The position numbers and the translations under genes are program-made. The notes below the pieces were generated by a model. That model was not told the DNA's origin. It did no database searches and saw nothing but the letters and a program-made list of their open reading frames with translations. From Leifsonia sp. ku-ls (GTDB lineage Bacteria > Actinomycetota > Actinomycetes > Actinomycetales > Microbacteriaceae), in assembly GCA_003367665.1 (NCBI GenBank), contig QKXI01000010.1, positions 94,622-158,621 of the forward strand: DNA of 64,000 bases. The letters run 5' to 3'. Below are positions 7,577-16,830 of this stretch, piece by piece (position 1 is the first letter of the stretch; each line of letters opens with the position of its first letter).

Positions 7577-8707
7577 TCAGGCGGCGGAGCGCTCCAGCAG
7601 GACGGCCACCTCCAGGTGGCCGGTCTGCGGGAACATGTCGAGCACGCGGCCGGTCCGGATGCGGTACGACGGCATCCGGGCCAGGTCGTGGGCGAGGCTC
7701 TTCGGGTTGCAGCTGGAGTAGACGACCGACGGAACGCCGGAGCCTTCCAGCCAGTCCGCGAGCTCCGCACCGATGCCGCGGCGCGGCGGGTTCACGATCA
7801 CGAGCTCTGGCGCGGTCTTCGCCTCGCGCGCGAACGCGGTGGCGTCGCCGGCGCGGAACGCGACGTGCGGGAGTCCGGCCGCGGACGCGGTCGCCCGGGC
7901 GCTGCGCACGGCCTCCCTGCTGGTCTCGACGCCGACGACGCGACGGCCCGGGGCGGCGACGTTGAGGGCGAAGCCGCCGACGCCGCAGTACAGGTCCCAG
8001 ACGCTCGCGGGTGAGACCGCATCCACCCAGTCGCTCACCTGGGTGTAGAGCGCCTCGGCGACGGCGGTGTTCGTCTGGAAGAACGACTGCGGGCGCAGCC
8101 GCAGCGGCACTGCGCCGACGCGCATCACGAGCGAGGCGTCCGGCGTGAGCACGATCTCGCGGTCGCCCTCGACGACCGCCTTGTGCTCCGGCTGGAGGTT
8201 CGCGGTCACCACGCGGGCCGACGGCAGCGCGGCGCGCAGCTCCGGCAGCCGGGCGCGGATGCGGGAGACGACGTCCTCCGAGCGCACGACGAATCGGACC
8301 ATCAGCTCGTCGTCGGGCGAGACCGTGACGAGCACGTACTTGAGGTCGCCCCGGCGCTCGGGCACGCTGTACGGCGTGAGCCGGGTGCGGGTCACGAAGT
8401 CCGCGATCACCGGGAGGGCCGCGCGGATGCCGGGCGCGCAGATGCCGCACGCGCGCAGGTCGACGCCGCGGCCGTTCTCGTCCAGGATGCCGATCGTCGG
8501 CGCGTCCGCGGTGCCGCCGATCACCATCTTGGCCTTGTTGCGGTAGCCCGACTCGGCGCTCGCGACCGGGGGCAGCCACTCCGCGTCGCCGAAGCCGGCG
8601 AGCAGGTCGCGTGCGTGCGCGTCCTTGTCGGCCAGCTGCGCCGCGTACGGCACGCCCATCAGCGTGCACGAACGGCACACGCCGGCGTCGAAGTACGAAC
8701 AGTCCAT
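7577..8707 (-). CDS. rlmC: 23S rRNA (uracil(747)-C(5))-methyltransferase, RlmC/RumB type
   Basis: A 376-residue TrmA/RumA-family tRNA/rRNA m5U methyltransferase. The iron-sulfur cysteines are C3, C11, C14 and C87 or C90 near the N-terminus, as in RlmC, which lacks the TRAM domain of RlmD. The SAM fold carries DLYCGVGGFAL, the NPPRRG motif follows, and the catalytic Cys333 lies in VYSSCNPKSLAHDL. It methylates U747-equivalent positions in 23S rRNA (family knowledge; the exact position in this species is not proven). The ATG at 8707 begins directly with the cluster-binding segment. Confidence 0.9.
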   Translation of the reverse strand: MDCSYFDAGVCRSCTLMGVPYAAQLADKDAHARDLLAGFGDAEWLPPVASAESGYRNKAKMVIGGTADAPTIGILDENGRGVDLRACGICAPGIRAALPVIADFVTRTRLTPYSVPERRGDLKYVLVTVSPDDELMVRFVVRSEDVVSRIRARLPELRAALPSARVVTANLQPEHKAVVEGDREIVLTPDASLVMRVGAVPLRLRPQSFFQTNTAVAEALYTQVSDWVDAVSPASVWDLYCGVGGFALNVAAPGRRVVGVETSREAVRSARATASAAGLPHVAFRAGDATAFAREAKTAPELVIVNPPRRGIGAELADWLEGSGVPSVVYSSCNPKSLAHDLARMPSYRIRTGRVLDMFPQTGHLEVAVLLERSAA

Positions 8708-8731
8708 CCCGGCGACGATTCTACGTGCGCC

Positions 8732-8817
8732 CGCCTGCGAGCCGGCCGCACCCGGCCGTCAGCTCACGCCCGCATCCGCCTGCGAGCCGCCGCACCCGGC
8801 GGTCAGCTCACGCCCGC
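8732..8817 (-). repeat. Tandem 42-bp duplication with two hairpins after the GH3 gene
   Basis: Two near-identical units, 8732-8773 and 8777-8817, differ by a 1-nt indel and few substitutions. The second contains the last codons and stop of the GH3 gene. Each unit holds a 6-bp stem with loop CACC: CGGCCG/CGGCCG at 8743-8758 and CCGCCG/CGGCGG at 8787-8802. The stem bases differ between units but pairing is kept. It probably acts as a double terminator or attenuator between GH3 and rlmC. Confidence 0.6.
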
Positions 8818-11091
8818 GACCACCTCCGCAACGACCTCGAACGGTGCCGCCAGCAGCGACTCCTCGCGCGACGACGGCCCGACTAGCAGCTCGAACGCGC
8901 CCGGCTCGACCAGGCGCGTCCCGGCGGCGTCCACGATCGTGCAGTCCGCGACCGGCAGCACGAGCCGCACCCTGGCGGATTCGCCCGGCTCCAGCTCCAC
9001 CTGGCGGTACGCCTTGAGCTCGCGGTCCGTCCAGCTGACGCTCGTCACGCTGTCGCGCACGTACACCTGCACCGTCTCGCGCACCGGCCGCTCTCCGCTG
9101 TTCCGCACCGTGACCTCGGCCACGATGTCGTCGTCGGTCCCGAGCACCGCCCGCTCCAGCGCGAGCCCCTCGTACGCGACCGTCGTGTACGACAGGCCGT
9201 CGCCGAACGCCCACGCGGGACGCTGGGTCAGGTCCGCGTAGCGGTCGCCGTGCTGTCCGCGCAGCTGGTTGTAGTAGGTCGGCTGCTGCCCGACGTGGCG
9301 GGCGAACGAGATCGGGAGGCGTCCGGACGGCTCCACCGCTCCGGAGAGGATCTCCGCGATCGCGCGTCCGCCCTGCATGCCCGGGCTCGCGGCCCAGAGC
9401 ACGGCGGCCGCCCGCGCCACCGACGGCGGAAGCACCAGCGGCTTCGACGCCAGTACCACGACGACCACCGGTCTCCCGGTCGCGATCACCGCGTCCAGCA
9501 GCGCGTTCTGGCCGCCGATCAGCTCCAGCGTCGCCGTCGAGCGGCCCTCGCCGACCAGCTCGATCCGGTCGCCGACGACCGCCACCACCACGTCCGACGC
9601 CTCCGCCGCGGCCACCGCCTCGTCGAGCAGCCGCCGGTCGGGCGGGGACGGCACCACGACCCGCGGACGCGGCTGGCCGTCGGGGAAGGTCGTGCCGCGT
9701 GGGTCGTCCTCCAGCGTCAGGATGTCGGCGCCGCGCGCGTGCCGCACCTCCCATCCCGGAATCCCGCGCAGCCCGTCGAGCACCGTGGAGATCATCTCGC
9801 GCGGCTGGCCGTCCAGCCACCCGGCCTGCCCGGAGCCGCCCGCCCAGTCGCCCAGCTGCGTCTGCGCGTCGTCAGCGAGCGGGCCGACCAGCGCGACCCG
9901 CACGGCGGGCGCGGTCAGCGGCAGGGTGCCATCGTTCTCCAGCAGCACGATCGACCGCCGGGCGACCTCCAGGTTCAGCTCCGCGTGCTCCGCGCTGCCG
10001 ACCACCGCATCCAGGTCGGGTGACGGGAGGCGCGGGTCCTCGAACAGCCCCAGGTCGAACTTGAGCGTCAGGATGCGCGCGACGGCGGCGTCGAAGGCGT
10101 CCTCCGCGAGCAGCCCCTGCGCCACCGCCTCAAGCGCGCCCTCGAAGAACAGCGGCGTCGTCATCACCATGTCGTTGCCTGCCGTGACCGCGGCGGCCGC
10201 TGCGTGGGCGTAGTCGGGCTGCACCCGCTGCTCCCAGACCATGCGGCCGACGTTGTCCCAGTCGGTGATGAGCGTGCCCGTGTAGCCCCACTCGCCGCGC
10301 AGCACGTCGCTGAGCAGCCAGTCGTTGACGGTGATCGGCACGCCGTCGGTGCTCTGGTAGCCGAGCATGAACGTGCGGCAGCCTTCGCGCGCGACCCGCT
10401 CGAACGGCGGCAGGAACCAGCTGCGCAGCTTCCGCCGCGACAGGTCCGCCTCGCTCGCGTCACGGCCGCCCTGCGTCTCCGAGTACCCGGCGAAGTGCTT
10501 CGCCGTCGCCAGGATCGCGGTCGGGTCGTCCAGGCCGCTGCCCTGGTAGCCGCGCACCATCGCGCTCGCCAACTCCCCGATCAGGTACGGGTCCTCGCCG
10601 AAGGTCTCCCCGACACGCCCCCAGCGCAGGTCGCGGGCGATGCAGAGCACGGGCGAGAACGTCCAGTGCACGCCGGTGGCCGCGACCTCCTCGGCGCTGG
10701 CGCGCGCCACGCGCTCGATCAGCTCGGCGTCCCAGGTCGCCGCCATCCCGAGCTGGGTCGGGAAGATCGTGGCGCCCGGCCAGAAGGAGTGGCCGTGGAT
10801 GCAGTCCTCACCCACCAGCAGCGGGATGCGCAGCCGGGTCTGCTCGGTCAACCGGTTCGCCTCCAGGATGCGCTCCGGCGACGTGTGCAGGATCGACCCG
10901 ACGTGACGGCGCAGCACGTGGTCGTGCAGGTCGTCGCGCGCGTCGAGCTGCAGCATCTGCCCGACCTTCTCCTCCAGCGTCATGCGGGAGAGGAGGTCGC
11001 GTACGCGGTCGGCGGTGGGTAGGGACGGGTCCCGGTAGGGGAGCGCCTCGCCGCTCGGCGCGGCACTCGTGGACGGCAGGGTCGATGTCAT
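8803..11091 (-). CDS. Glycoside hydrolase family 3 protein (beta-glucosidase-like)
   Basis: A 762-residue GH3 enzyme. The N-terminal barrel holds AKHFAGYSE (residues 197-205) and GYTGTLITDWDNVG with the probable nucleophile Asp277. The alpha/beta sandwich follows (DVVVAVVGDRIELVGEGRS), then a fibronectin-III-like domain (TVRNSGERPVRETVQVYV). There is no signal peptide, so it should hydrolyse imported beta-linked oligosaccharides in the cytoplasm. It is the last gene of an ABC uptake operon and its ATG overlaps the stop of the permease gene (11088-11091). This context supports a cello-, xylo- or gentio-oligosaccharide substrate rather than peptides. The exact sugar is not determined. Confidence 0.92.
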   Translation of the reverse strand: MTSTLPSTSAAPSGEALPYRDPSLPTADRVRDLLSRMTLEEKVGQMLQLDARDDLHDHVLRRHVGSILHTSPERILEANRLTEQTRLRIPLLVGEDCIHGHSFWPGATIFPTQLGMAATWDAELIERVARASAEEVAATGVHWTFSPVLCIARDLRWGRVGETFGEDPYLIGELASAMVRGYQGSGLDDPTAILATAKHFAGYSETQGGRDASEADLSRRKLRSWFLPPFERVAREGCRTFMLGYQSTDGVPITVNDWLLSDVLRGEWGYTGTLITDWDNVGRMVWEQRVQPDYAHAAAAAVTAGNDMVMTTPLFFEGALEAVAQGLLAEDAFDAAVARILTLKFDLGLFEDPRLPSPDLDAVVGSAEHAELNLEVARRSIVLLENDGTLPLTAPAVRVALVGPLADDAQTQLGDWAGGSGQAGWLDGQPREMISTVLDGLRGIPGWEVRHARGADILTLEDDPRGTTFPDGQPRPRVVVPSPPDRRLLDEAVAAAEASDVVVAVVGDRIELVGEGRSTATLELIGGQNALLDAVIATGRPVVVVVLASKPLVLPPSVARAAAVLWAASPGMQGGRAIAEILSGAVEPSGRLPISFARHVGQQPTYYNQLRGQHGDRYADLTQRPAWAFGDGLSYTTVAYEGLALERAVLGTDDDIVAEVTVRNSGERPVRETVQVYVRDSVTSVSWTDRELKAYRQVELEPGESARVRLVLPVADCTIVDAAGTRLVEPGAFELLVGPSSREESLLAAPFEVVAEVVAGVS

Positions 11092-12167
11092 GCGGTGGTG
11101 CTCTCCGGTGCTGATCCGGCCGGTCCGGCCGTGGGGGGTTCGGTGCGGACCTGGGTCACGGCCGCGTTGACGTTCATGCCCTTCCGCTTCATGGCGCGGG
11201 CGCGCTCGCCCGCGGAGCGCAGGCGCGGGTTGACGTACTCGTCGATCCCGAAGTTGACCAGCGCGAGGGCCACGCCGAGCAGGGCGATGCACAGTCCGGC
11301 CGGGACGTACCACCACCAGTAGTCGGGGAAGGCGTTGTTCTGCTGCGCCCAGAACAGGATGGTGCCCCAGTTCAGGTTCGACACCGGGATGACGCCGATG
11401 AACGCGAGCGTGGTCAGGCCGAGCACGGCCGCCGTCATGGTGCCGACGAAGCTGGAGGCGATGATCGCCATCAGGTTGGGCAGCATCTCCACCAGGATGA
11501 TGCGGTGCAGCGGCTCGCCGTTCGCCCGCGCCGCCTGGATGAAGTCCCGGTTGCGCAGCGACATCGTCTGGGCTCGCAGCACGCGCGCGCCCCACGCCCA
11601 GCCGGTGAGGCCGAGCACCGCGGCGATGAGCGGCAGCGGCGGGTCGTCGAACTGCGAGGCGACGATGATCATCAGCGGAAGGCCGGGGATGACGAGGAAC
11701 ACGTTCGACAGCGCCGACAGCGACTCGCTCTTCCAGCCGCGCAGGTAGCCCGCGGTGACGCCGACGACGATCGCCACGATCGTCGCCATGATCGTGGCGA
11801 GGAACCCGACGACGAGCACGCCGCGCGTGCCGTAGACGAGCTGGCTGAAGACGTCCTGCCCGATGTGGGTGGTGCCGAGCAGGTGCTGGAACGACGGCGG
11901 CTGCAGCGTCTGGTCGAGGTGCTGCACGTTCGGGTCGTACGGCGCGATCCACGGCGCGAAGATCGCGACGAGCACGAAGACGCCGAGGATGATGAGGCCG
12001 GCGGCCGACTTGCGGTTGCCGAACATCGCGAGGGACGCCTTCAGCTGCGACCAGAAGGTCGTCTTCGCCGGGCGGCGGGCGCCGGCGGCGAGAACGAACG
12101 CGGTCTCGGGGCTGCCGACGCCCGCGGGCTGGGCGAGCGTCTCCGACTCGGAAGCGGGGGTTGGCAT
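11088..12167 (-). CDS. ABC transporter permease, DppC/OppC type
   Basis: A 359-residue permease of the oligopeptide/nickel transport group that also serves many oligosaccharides. An N-terminal OppC-like segment (about residues 40-75) precedes about six membrane helices. The binding-protein-dependent transport signature lies around EMLPNLMAIIASSFVG. A charged C-terminal tail follows. It overlaps the GH3 start by 4 nt and is preceded by the DppB-type permease 3 nt away, so it belongs to a single operon with both ATPases and the binding protein. Confidence 0.92.
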   Translation of the reverse strand: MPTPASESETLAQPAGVGSPETAFVLAAGARRPAKTTFWSQLKASLAMFGNRKSAAGLIILGVFVLVAIFAPWIAPYDPNVQHLDQTLQPPSFQHLLGTTHIGQDVFSQLVYGTRGVLVVGFLATIMATIVAIVVGVTAGYLRGWKSESLSALSNVFLVIPGLPLMIIVASQFDDPPLPLIAAVLGLTGWAWGARVLRAQTMSLRNRDFIQAARANGEPLHRIILVEMLPNLMAIIASSFVGTMTAAVLGLTTLAFIGVIPVSNLNWGTILFWAQQNNAFPDYWWWYVPAGLCIALLGVALALVNFGIDEYVNPRLRSAGERARAMKRKGMNVNAAVTQVRTEPPTAGPAGSAPESTTA

Positions 12168-12170
12168 GGT

Positions 12171-13262
12171 TCAGGCCTCCGTCTGACGGGTGCGGGGATC
12201 GAGGATGGCGTAGGCGATGTCCGCGAGGATGTTCGCGATGAGCACCGCGAGCACCAGGACGAGGAAGATGCCCTGCATCAGCGCGTAGTCCTTGGCGTTG
12301 GTGGCGTTCAGCAGTAGCAGGCCGATGCCCGGATAGGAGAAGACCATCTCCATCACGATCGTGCCGCTGACGATGAAGCCGAGCGCGAGCGCGAAGCTCT
12401 GGATCTGCGGGAGCACGGCGTTGCGGGCGGCGTAGCGCCAGAGCACCCGCCGCTCTGGCATGCCCTTCGCCTGCGCGACGGTGATGTAGTCCTCGTCGAG
12501 CACGGTGAGCATCATGTTGCGCATGCCGAGCACCCAGCCGCCGAGGGAGACGACCACGATGGTGAGCATCGGCAGCACGGCGTGCGAGACCACCTGGCCG
12601 AGGAAGTCCGCGTTCCAGCCCGGCTCGACGCCCAGCTCGTACGCGTGGCCGGCCGGGAACCAGCCGAGCGTCGTCGAGAACACCGCGATGAAGATCAGCC
12701 CGAGCCAGAAGTACGGCACCGTCCCGAGGAACGTCGTCACCGGGACGAGCACGTCGAGCCGGCCGCCGCGGCGCCAGCCGATCACCGCGCCGAGCGAGGT
12801 CCCGATCTGGAACGACACCACGGTGGCGAAGCCGACGAGACCGAGCGTCCAGGGCAGGGCGGAGGCGATCGCGTCGCCCACCGGCGCCATGCCCGTCGAG
12901 ATGGAGACGCCGAGGTTGCCGTGCAGCAGCATGTTCCAGTAGTCGAGGTACTGCTGCCAGAGCGGCACCGAGTGGTCGAGGCCGAACATCAGCCGCAGCG
13001 CCTTCTCGGCGTCGGGCGTCAGCTGGCCCTGGCTGCGCGCCATGTAGGCGTCGACGGCGTCGCCCTTCATCAGGCGGGGCAGGAAGAAGTTGATCGTGAT
13101 GGCCGCCCAGAGGGTGAACGCGTAGAACGCCACCCGGCCGCCGATGAAGCGCCACGGGACGCGCACGCCGCGGCGCTCCGCCCGGGTCGCGGTCGTTCCG
13201 ACGAGCGTGGGGTCGCTCGGCTCCTCTGCGGGCGGGAGGCCCGTGGTCGTGTGGGCGCTCAC
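12171..13262 (-). CDS. ABC transporter permease, DppB/OppB type
   Basis: A 363-residue permease partner of the DppC-type gene. About six membrane segments include an N-terminal anchor (VAFYAFTLWAAITINFFLP). The EAA-like loop is VLWRYAARNAVLPQIQSFALALG, and VFSYPGIGLLLLNA is typical of the family. The GTG start at 13262 overlaps the stop of the upstream ATPase gene by 4 nt. Together the two permeases form the channel for substrate delivered by the binding protein at 15.0-16.7 kb. Confidence 0.92.
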   Translation of the reverse strand: MSAHTTTGLPPAEEPSDPTLVGTTATRAERRGVRVPWRFIGGRVAFYAFTLWAAITINFFLPRLMKGDAVDAYMARSQGQLTPDAEKALRLMFGLDHSVPLWQQYLDYWNMLLHGNLGVSISTGMAPVGDAIASALPWTLGLVGFATVVSFQIGTSLGAVIGWRRGGRLDVLVPVTTFLGTVPYFWLGLIFIAVFSTTLGWFPAGHAYELGVEPGWNADFLGQVVSHAVLPMLTIVVVSLGGWVLGMRNMMLTVLDEDYITVAQAKGMPERRVLWRYAARNAVLPQIQSFALALGFIVSGTIVMEMVFSYPGIGLLLLNATNAKDYALMQGIFLVLVLAVLIANILADIAYAILDPRTRQTEA

Positions 13263-14089
13263 AGCGCACCTCCTGCGGTCTGTGCGGTCCGCACGCCGGG
13301 GGCCGACCGGACGCCGAAGTGCGTCTCCGGGTCGGGGGAGGCGGCGCGGAGCTCGCGCGTGTACGGGTCCTGGGGGCGCAGGATGACGTCGTCGGCGGTG
13401 CCGTGCTCGACGATCCTGCCCTGGTTCAGCACGATGATCTCGTCGCTGAAGTGCCGTGCGGTGGCCAGGTCGTGCGTGATGTAGAGCACGCCGAGTCCCT
13501 CCTCGCGCTGCAGGTCGGCGAGCAGGTTGAGCACGCCGAGCCGGATGGACACGTCGAGCATCGACACCGGCTCGTCCGCCACCAGCAGGGCGGGGCGGGA
13601 GGCCAGCGCGCGGGCGATGGCGACGCGCTGCCGCTGGCCGCCGGAGAGTTCGTGCGGCCGCCGGTCGATGACGGCGTCGGCGTCCAGCCGGACGCGGTGC
13701 AGCAGGCGCCGCACCTCGTCGTCGACCTCCGCTCGGGGCACGACGTGGTCGAGCCGCAGCGGGCGTTCGATGTGGTGGCGGATGGAGTGCGAGGGGTTGA
13801 GGGAGGCGAACGGGTCCTGGAAGACCATCCGCAGCTGCTGGCGGTACCTCCGCAGGGCCTTCCCGGACCGCGGGACGGGGGAGCCGTCGAGGAGGACTTC
13901 GCCGCGGGTCGGGGTCTCCAGCTGGGTGAGGATCTTGGCGATCGTCGACTTGCCGCTGCCGGACTGGCCGACCAGGCCGATGGTCTGCCGTGGGCCGAGG
14001 GTGAAGCTGACGTCGTCGAGGGCGGTGAGCTGGCCGGCCCCGCGGACGCTGTAGACCTTGGTGACGTTGCGGAACTCGAGCGTGGTCAT
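13259..14089 (-). CDS. ABC transporter ATP-binding protein, OppF/DppF type
   Basis: A 276-residue ATPase. Walker A is GQSGSGKST (about residue 40), the Q-loop segment is MVFQDPFASLNP, the signature is LSGGQRQR, Walker B runs into DEPVSMLD, and the switch His lies in ITHDLATARHF. The PYTRELRAASPDPE end corresponds to the short OppF C-terminal extension. It overlaps the neighbouring ATPase gene stop/start by 4 nt. It pairs with the OppD-type ATPase to power import. Confidence 0.93.
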   Translation of the reverse strand: MTTLEFRNVTKVYSVRGAGQLTALDDVSFTLGPRQTIGLVGQSGSGKSTIAKILTQLETPTRGEVLLDGSPVPRSGKALRRYRQQLRMVFQDPFASLNPSHSIRHHIERPLRLDHVVPRAEVDDEVRRLLHRVRLDADAVIDRRPHELSGGQRQRVAIARALASRPALLVADEPVSMLDVSIRLGVLNLLADLQREEGLGVLYITHDLATARHFSDEIIVLNQGRIVEHGTADDVILRPQDPYTRELRAASPDPETHFGVRSAPGVRTAQTAGGAL

Positions 14090-14910
14090 CGGACGACCAC
14101 TCCTCTCTCTCCGGTGAGGCGCGGGAACGACTCCAGGAGGGTGCGCGTGTACTCGTGCTGCGGAGCGGTCCAGATCTGCTCGGCCGGGGCGAGCTCGACG
14201 ATCTCGCCCTCGCGCATGATCGCGATCCGGTCGCTGATCTCCAGCAGGAGCGGGAGGTCGTGGGTGATGAAGACGACCGAGAAGCCGAACTCGTGCCGCA
14301 GCTGCGAGATCTGCTTGAGGATCTCGCGCTGCACGAGCACGTCGAGCGCGGTCGTCGGCTCGTCCATCACCATGAGCTGGGGCCGCAGGGCGAGCGCCAT
14401 GGCGATCATGACGCGCTGTCGCATCCCGCCGGAGAGCTCGTGCGGGAAGGAGCGGACGCGCTGGCCGCCGACCTTGACGATCTCCAGCAGCTCGATCACG
14501 GCCGCCTTCCGTTGGGCGCGGCTGAGCTCGGGCCGGTGCACCAGGAACACGTCGTCCAGCTGCGAGCCGATGGTCGCCACCGGGTTGAGCGCGTTCATCG
14601 CGCCCTGGAAGACCATCGAGATCTTGTCCCAGCGGAACCGGCGCATCTGTTCGGCGTCGAGGGCGTTGATGTCGAGACGCGCGCCGCCCTGGTCGTGGAA
14701 GACGACGCTGCCGCTGGTGATGACGGCCGGCGGCTTGAGCAGGCGCTGCACGCCGTAGGCGAGCGTGGTCTTGCCGCAGCCGCTCTCTCCGGCGAGGCCG
14801 ACGATCTCGCCGCGCTTGATGTCGAGGGTGACGTTCTTGACCGCCGCGACCGGCGGATCCACGTCGTACACGACCGAGAAGTCGCGCACCGAGAGGAGGG
14901 TGTCTGTCAT
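14086..14910 (-). CDS. ABC transporter ATP-binding protein, OppD/DppD type
   Basis: A 274-residue ATPase with Walker A GESGCGKTT, Q-loop MVFQGAMNALNP, signature LSGGMRQR, Walker B ending MDEPTTALD and switch FITHDLPLLLE. The HEYTRTLLESFPRLTG end is typical of the OppD group but lacks the long cysteine-containing iron-sulfur extension. The ATG at 14910 was preferred; an in-frame GTG 8 codons upstream (14934) is possible. The binding-protein gene ends about 90 nt upstream. Confidence 0.92.
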   Translation of the reverse strand: MTDTLLSVRDFSVVYDVDPPVAAVKNVTLDIKRGEIVGLAGESGCGKTTLAYGVQRLLKPPAVITSGSVVFHDQGGARLDINALDAEQMRRFRWDKISMVFQGAMNALNPVATIGSQLDDVFLVHRPELSRAQRKAAVIELLEIVKVGGQRVRSFPHELSGGMRQRVMIAMALALRPQLMVMDEPTTALDVLVQREILKQISQLRHEFGFSVVFITHDLPLLLEISDRIAIMREGEIVELAPAEQIWTAPQHEYTRTLLESFPRLTGERGVVVR

Positions 14911-15001
14911 GAGGGCATCGCTTTCGTGCTGCACGCGGGATCGTCCGGGGCGGGCGCGGGGACGACTCGCGCCCGCCCGGACGGGTGGTGGCCTGCGGGG
15001 G

Positions 15002-16678
15002 CTACTTGCCCGCCGGCTTCAGGTTCATCAGCACCTGCACGGCCGACGGCTGGGTCGGGTCGGCGGTGGCGTACTGGTCCTTCTCGCTCGGCCAGCCGGT
15101 GAACTTGCGCGTGTTGTACTCGGCCAGCTGCGGGTGCGTCCCGATGGCGATGGCCGGGACGTCCTCGACGAAGATCTTCTGCAGCTTGTTCAGCGCTGCG
15201 GTGCGGGCGCCGTCGTCGGAGGCCTGCGCGTACTCCTTCAGCAGGGCGGTGGCCTCCGGGTTGCTGTAGCGGCCGAAGTTGTCGGACACCTTGCCGTCGG
15301 CGGCCTGGTCGAGGTAGCTCGAGTTCATGACGTCGTCGTAGATGTGCCACGGGTTCGAGCCGGAGCCGGTCCAGTGCAGGGCCGCGTCGAAGTTGCCGGA
15401 GGCCATGTTGGCGAACCAGGTGTCCGCGTCCGGCGTTGCGACCTTGGCGTCGGCGCCGAGCGTGCTCTTGATCTGCGTCGCCGCCAGCTGGATGCCGGTG
15501 ACGTAGTCGTTCCAGCCCTGCGGGTCCTGCAGGGTGAACGAGACCGGCGTGCCCTTCGGGTCGATCAGGGCGCCGTCCTTCCAGGTGTAGCCGGCGTCGG
15601 AGAGCACCTTCTTGGCGCCGTCGACGTCGATCGTGAAGGTCTGGTCCTTGTACTCGGGGGCGATGTACTGGTCACCGGTGGGCTGCGGGATGCCGGTCAC
15701 GTTGGTGAGCTCGGGCCCCGCGTTGCTGCGGGCCTTCTCGGCGTGCGCCTTGCGGTCGACGACCATGTTGACGGCCTTGCGGAAGGCGACGTCGTTGAAG
15801 GGAGCCTTTGTGGTGTTGACCACGATCATGTCCGGGCTGAGGACGTTGGCGCCCCAGAACACGTTGTGCTTCGGGTCCTTGTCGACGTAGTTCTTCTGGT
15901 AGTCGGTGATGAAGATCTGCGCCCAGTCGGTCTCGCCGCTCTGCAGCGCGCGGAGCAGGCCGGTGTTGTCGTTGTACTCGAGGTACTTGAGCTGCGCGAC
16001 CGGGACGGTGCCCTTCCAGTAGTCGCTGCGCGCGCCGAGCACGACGCCCTGCGAGGAGAAGGTCTTGACGGTGTAGGGGCCGGTGCCGATCGCCTGCTTC
16101 ACCGGGTCCTTCGTCGGGTCGGAGATGCTCTTCCACTGGTGCTCCGGCACGATCGGCACCTGCAGCACGTCGCCCTGCTTGACGAACTTGGACTCGCTGA
16201 AGGTCAGGACCACGTCGTCCCCGTCCTTCTTGACGTCGCTCAGCTTGAGGCCGCCGAGGTCGAGCGCCGGGGTGCTCTTGATGAGGTTGTACGTGAAGAC
16301 GATGTCGTCGGCGGTGAACGGCTTGCCGTCGTTCCACTTGACGCCCTTGCGCGGGGTGACGGTGAGCTGCGTGTAGTCGGAGTTCCACTCCACCTTCGAG
16401 GCGAGCCAGGGGGTGGTCTCGTTCTTGCCGACCGGGTTCACCATCGCCAGCGGCTCATAGATCATCCGGTCGTAGCCGAGCGACATGCCGGAGCCGGTGC
16501 TGATGAACGGGTTGTTGATCTGGGTCGCCAGGATGGCGGCGCCGTCGGGCTTCGCCACGGTGAGCGATCCGCCGCTCGAGCCGCTGCCCTTCGAGCCGTC
16601 GGACGAGCATCCGGTGAGCGCGATCGCGCTGACCGCTGCGACCGCCGATGCCGTGATCAAGAACTTCCTAAGCCTCAT
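15002..16678 (-). CDS. ABC transporter substrate-binding lipoprotein, family 5
   Basis: A 558-residue solute-binding protein (SBP_bac_5, DppA/OppA type). Residues 1-24 are a lipoprotein signal with lipobox ALTGC, Cys24 being the anchored residue, followed by a Ser/Gly linker. The body shows the family-5 pattern ([46 protein letters not shown]). Family-5 proteins bind peptides, nickel or beta-oligosaccharides. The GH3 gene in the same operon argues for the last. ATG 16678 has GAAGGAG upstream. Divergent from a TetR gene, with three palindromic sites between them. Confidence 0.93.
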   Translation of the reverse strand: MRLRKFLITASAVAAVSAIALTGCSSDGSKGSGSSGGSLTVAKPDGAAILATQINNPFISTGSGMSLGYDRMIYEPLAMVNPVGKNETTPWLASKVEWNSDYTQLTVTPRKGVKWNDGKPFTADDIVFTYNLIKSTPALDLGGLKLSDVKKDGDDVVLTFSESKFVKQGDVLQVPIVPEHQWKSISDPTKDPVKQAIGTGPYTVKTFSSQGVVLGARSDYWKGTVPVAQLKYLEYNDNTGLLRALQSGETDWAQIFITDYQKNYVDKDPKHNVFWGANVLSPDMIVVNTTKAPFNDVAFRKAVNMVVDRKAHAEKARSNAGPELTNVTGIPQPTGDQYIAPEYKDQTFTIDVDGAKKVLSDAGYTWKDGALIDPKGTPVSFTLQDPQGWNDYVTGIQLAATQIKSTLGADAKVATPDADTWFANMASGNFDAALHWTGSGSNPWHIYDDVMNSSYLDQAADGKVSDNFGRYSNPEATALLKEYAQASDDGARTAALNKLQKIFVEDVPAIAIGTHPQLAEYNTRKFTGWPSEKDQYATADPTQPSAVQVLMNLKPAGK

Positions 16679-16695
16679 TGCTTCTCCTTCGTGGC

Positions 16696-16714
16696 GGACA
16701 CATTCGTTGTGTCC
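16696..16714. promoter_or_regulatory. Perfect inverted repeat in the binding-protein leader
   Basis: GGACACA and TGTGTCC pair perfectly across TTCGT. The site lies 17 nt upstream of the ATG at 16678, inside the probable 5' leader. It may be a second operator or an mRNA hairpin near the ribosome binding site. It is unrelated in sequence to the TTACT sites upstream. Confidence 0.45.
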
Positions 16715-16747
16715 TGGTGCTGCGGGACCGTCGGCTGACGGGAACTT

Positions 16748-16795
16748 GCTTACTGGTCAGAAAGCACGTTGGAGCGAGGTTACTGGGTGGTAAGC
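16748..16795. promoter_or_regulatory. Two palindromic TetR-type operators
   Basis: GCTTACTGGTCAGAAAGC (16748-16765) and GTTACTGGGTGGTAAGC (16779-16795) are imperfect palindromes that share TTACTGG and end AAG or TAAG. They start 31 nt apart, about three helical turns, between the divergent transporter operon and the TetR gene. This fits cooperative repression of both by the TetR protein. Binding itself is inferred. Confidence 0.55.
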
Positions 16796-16830
16796 TCGCA
16801 CGCAAGCGGCACACCAGGGAGCGTGACGGA

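Noticed and set aside
8803-13269. A 1488-codon open frame across the GH3 and permease genes
   Set aside because: Only the part from 11091 downstream encodes GH3; the rest is an Arg/Ala/Pro-rich shadow of the two permease genes in another frame.
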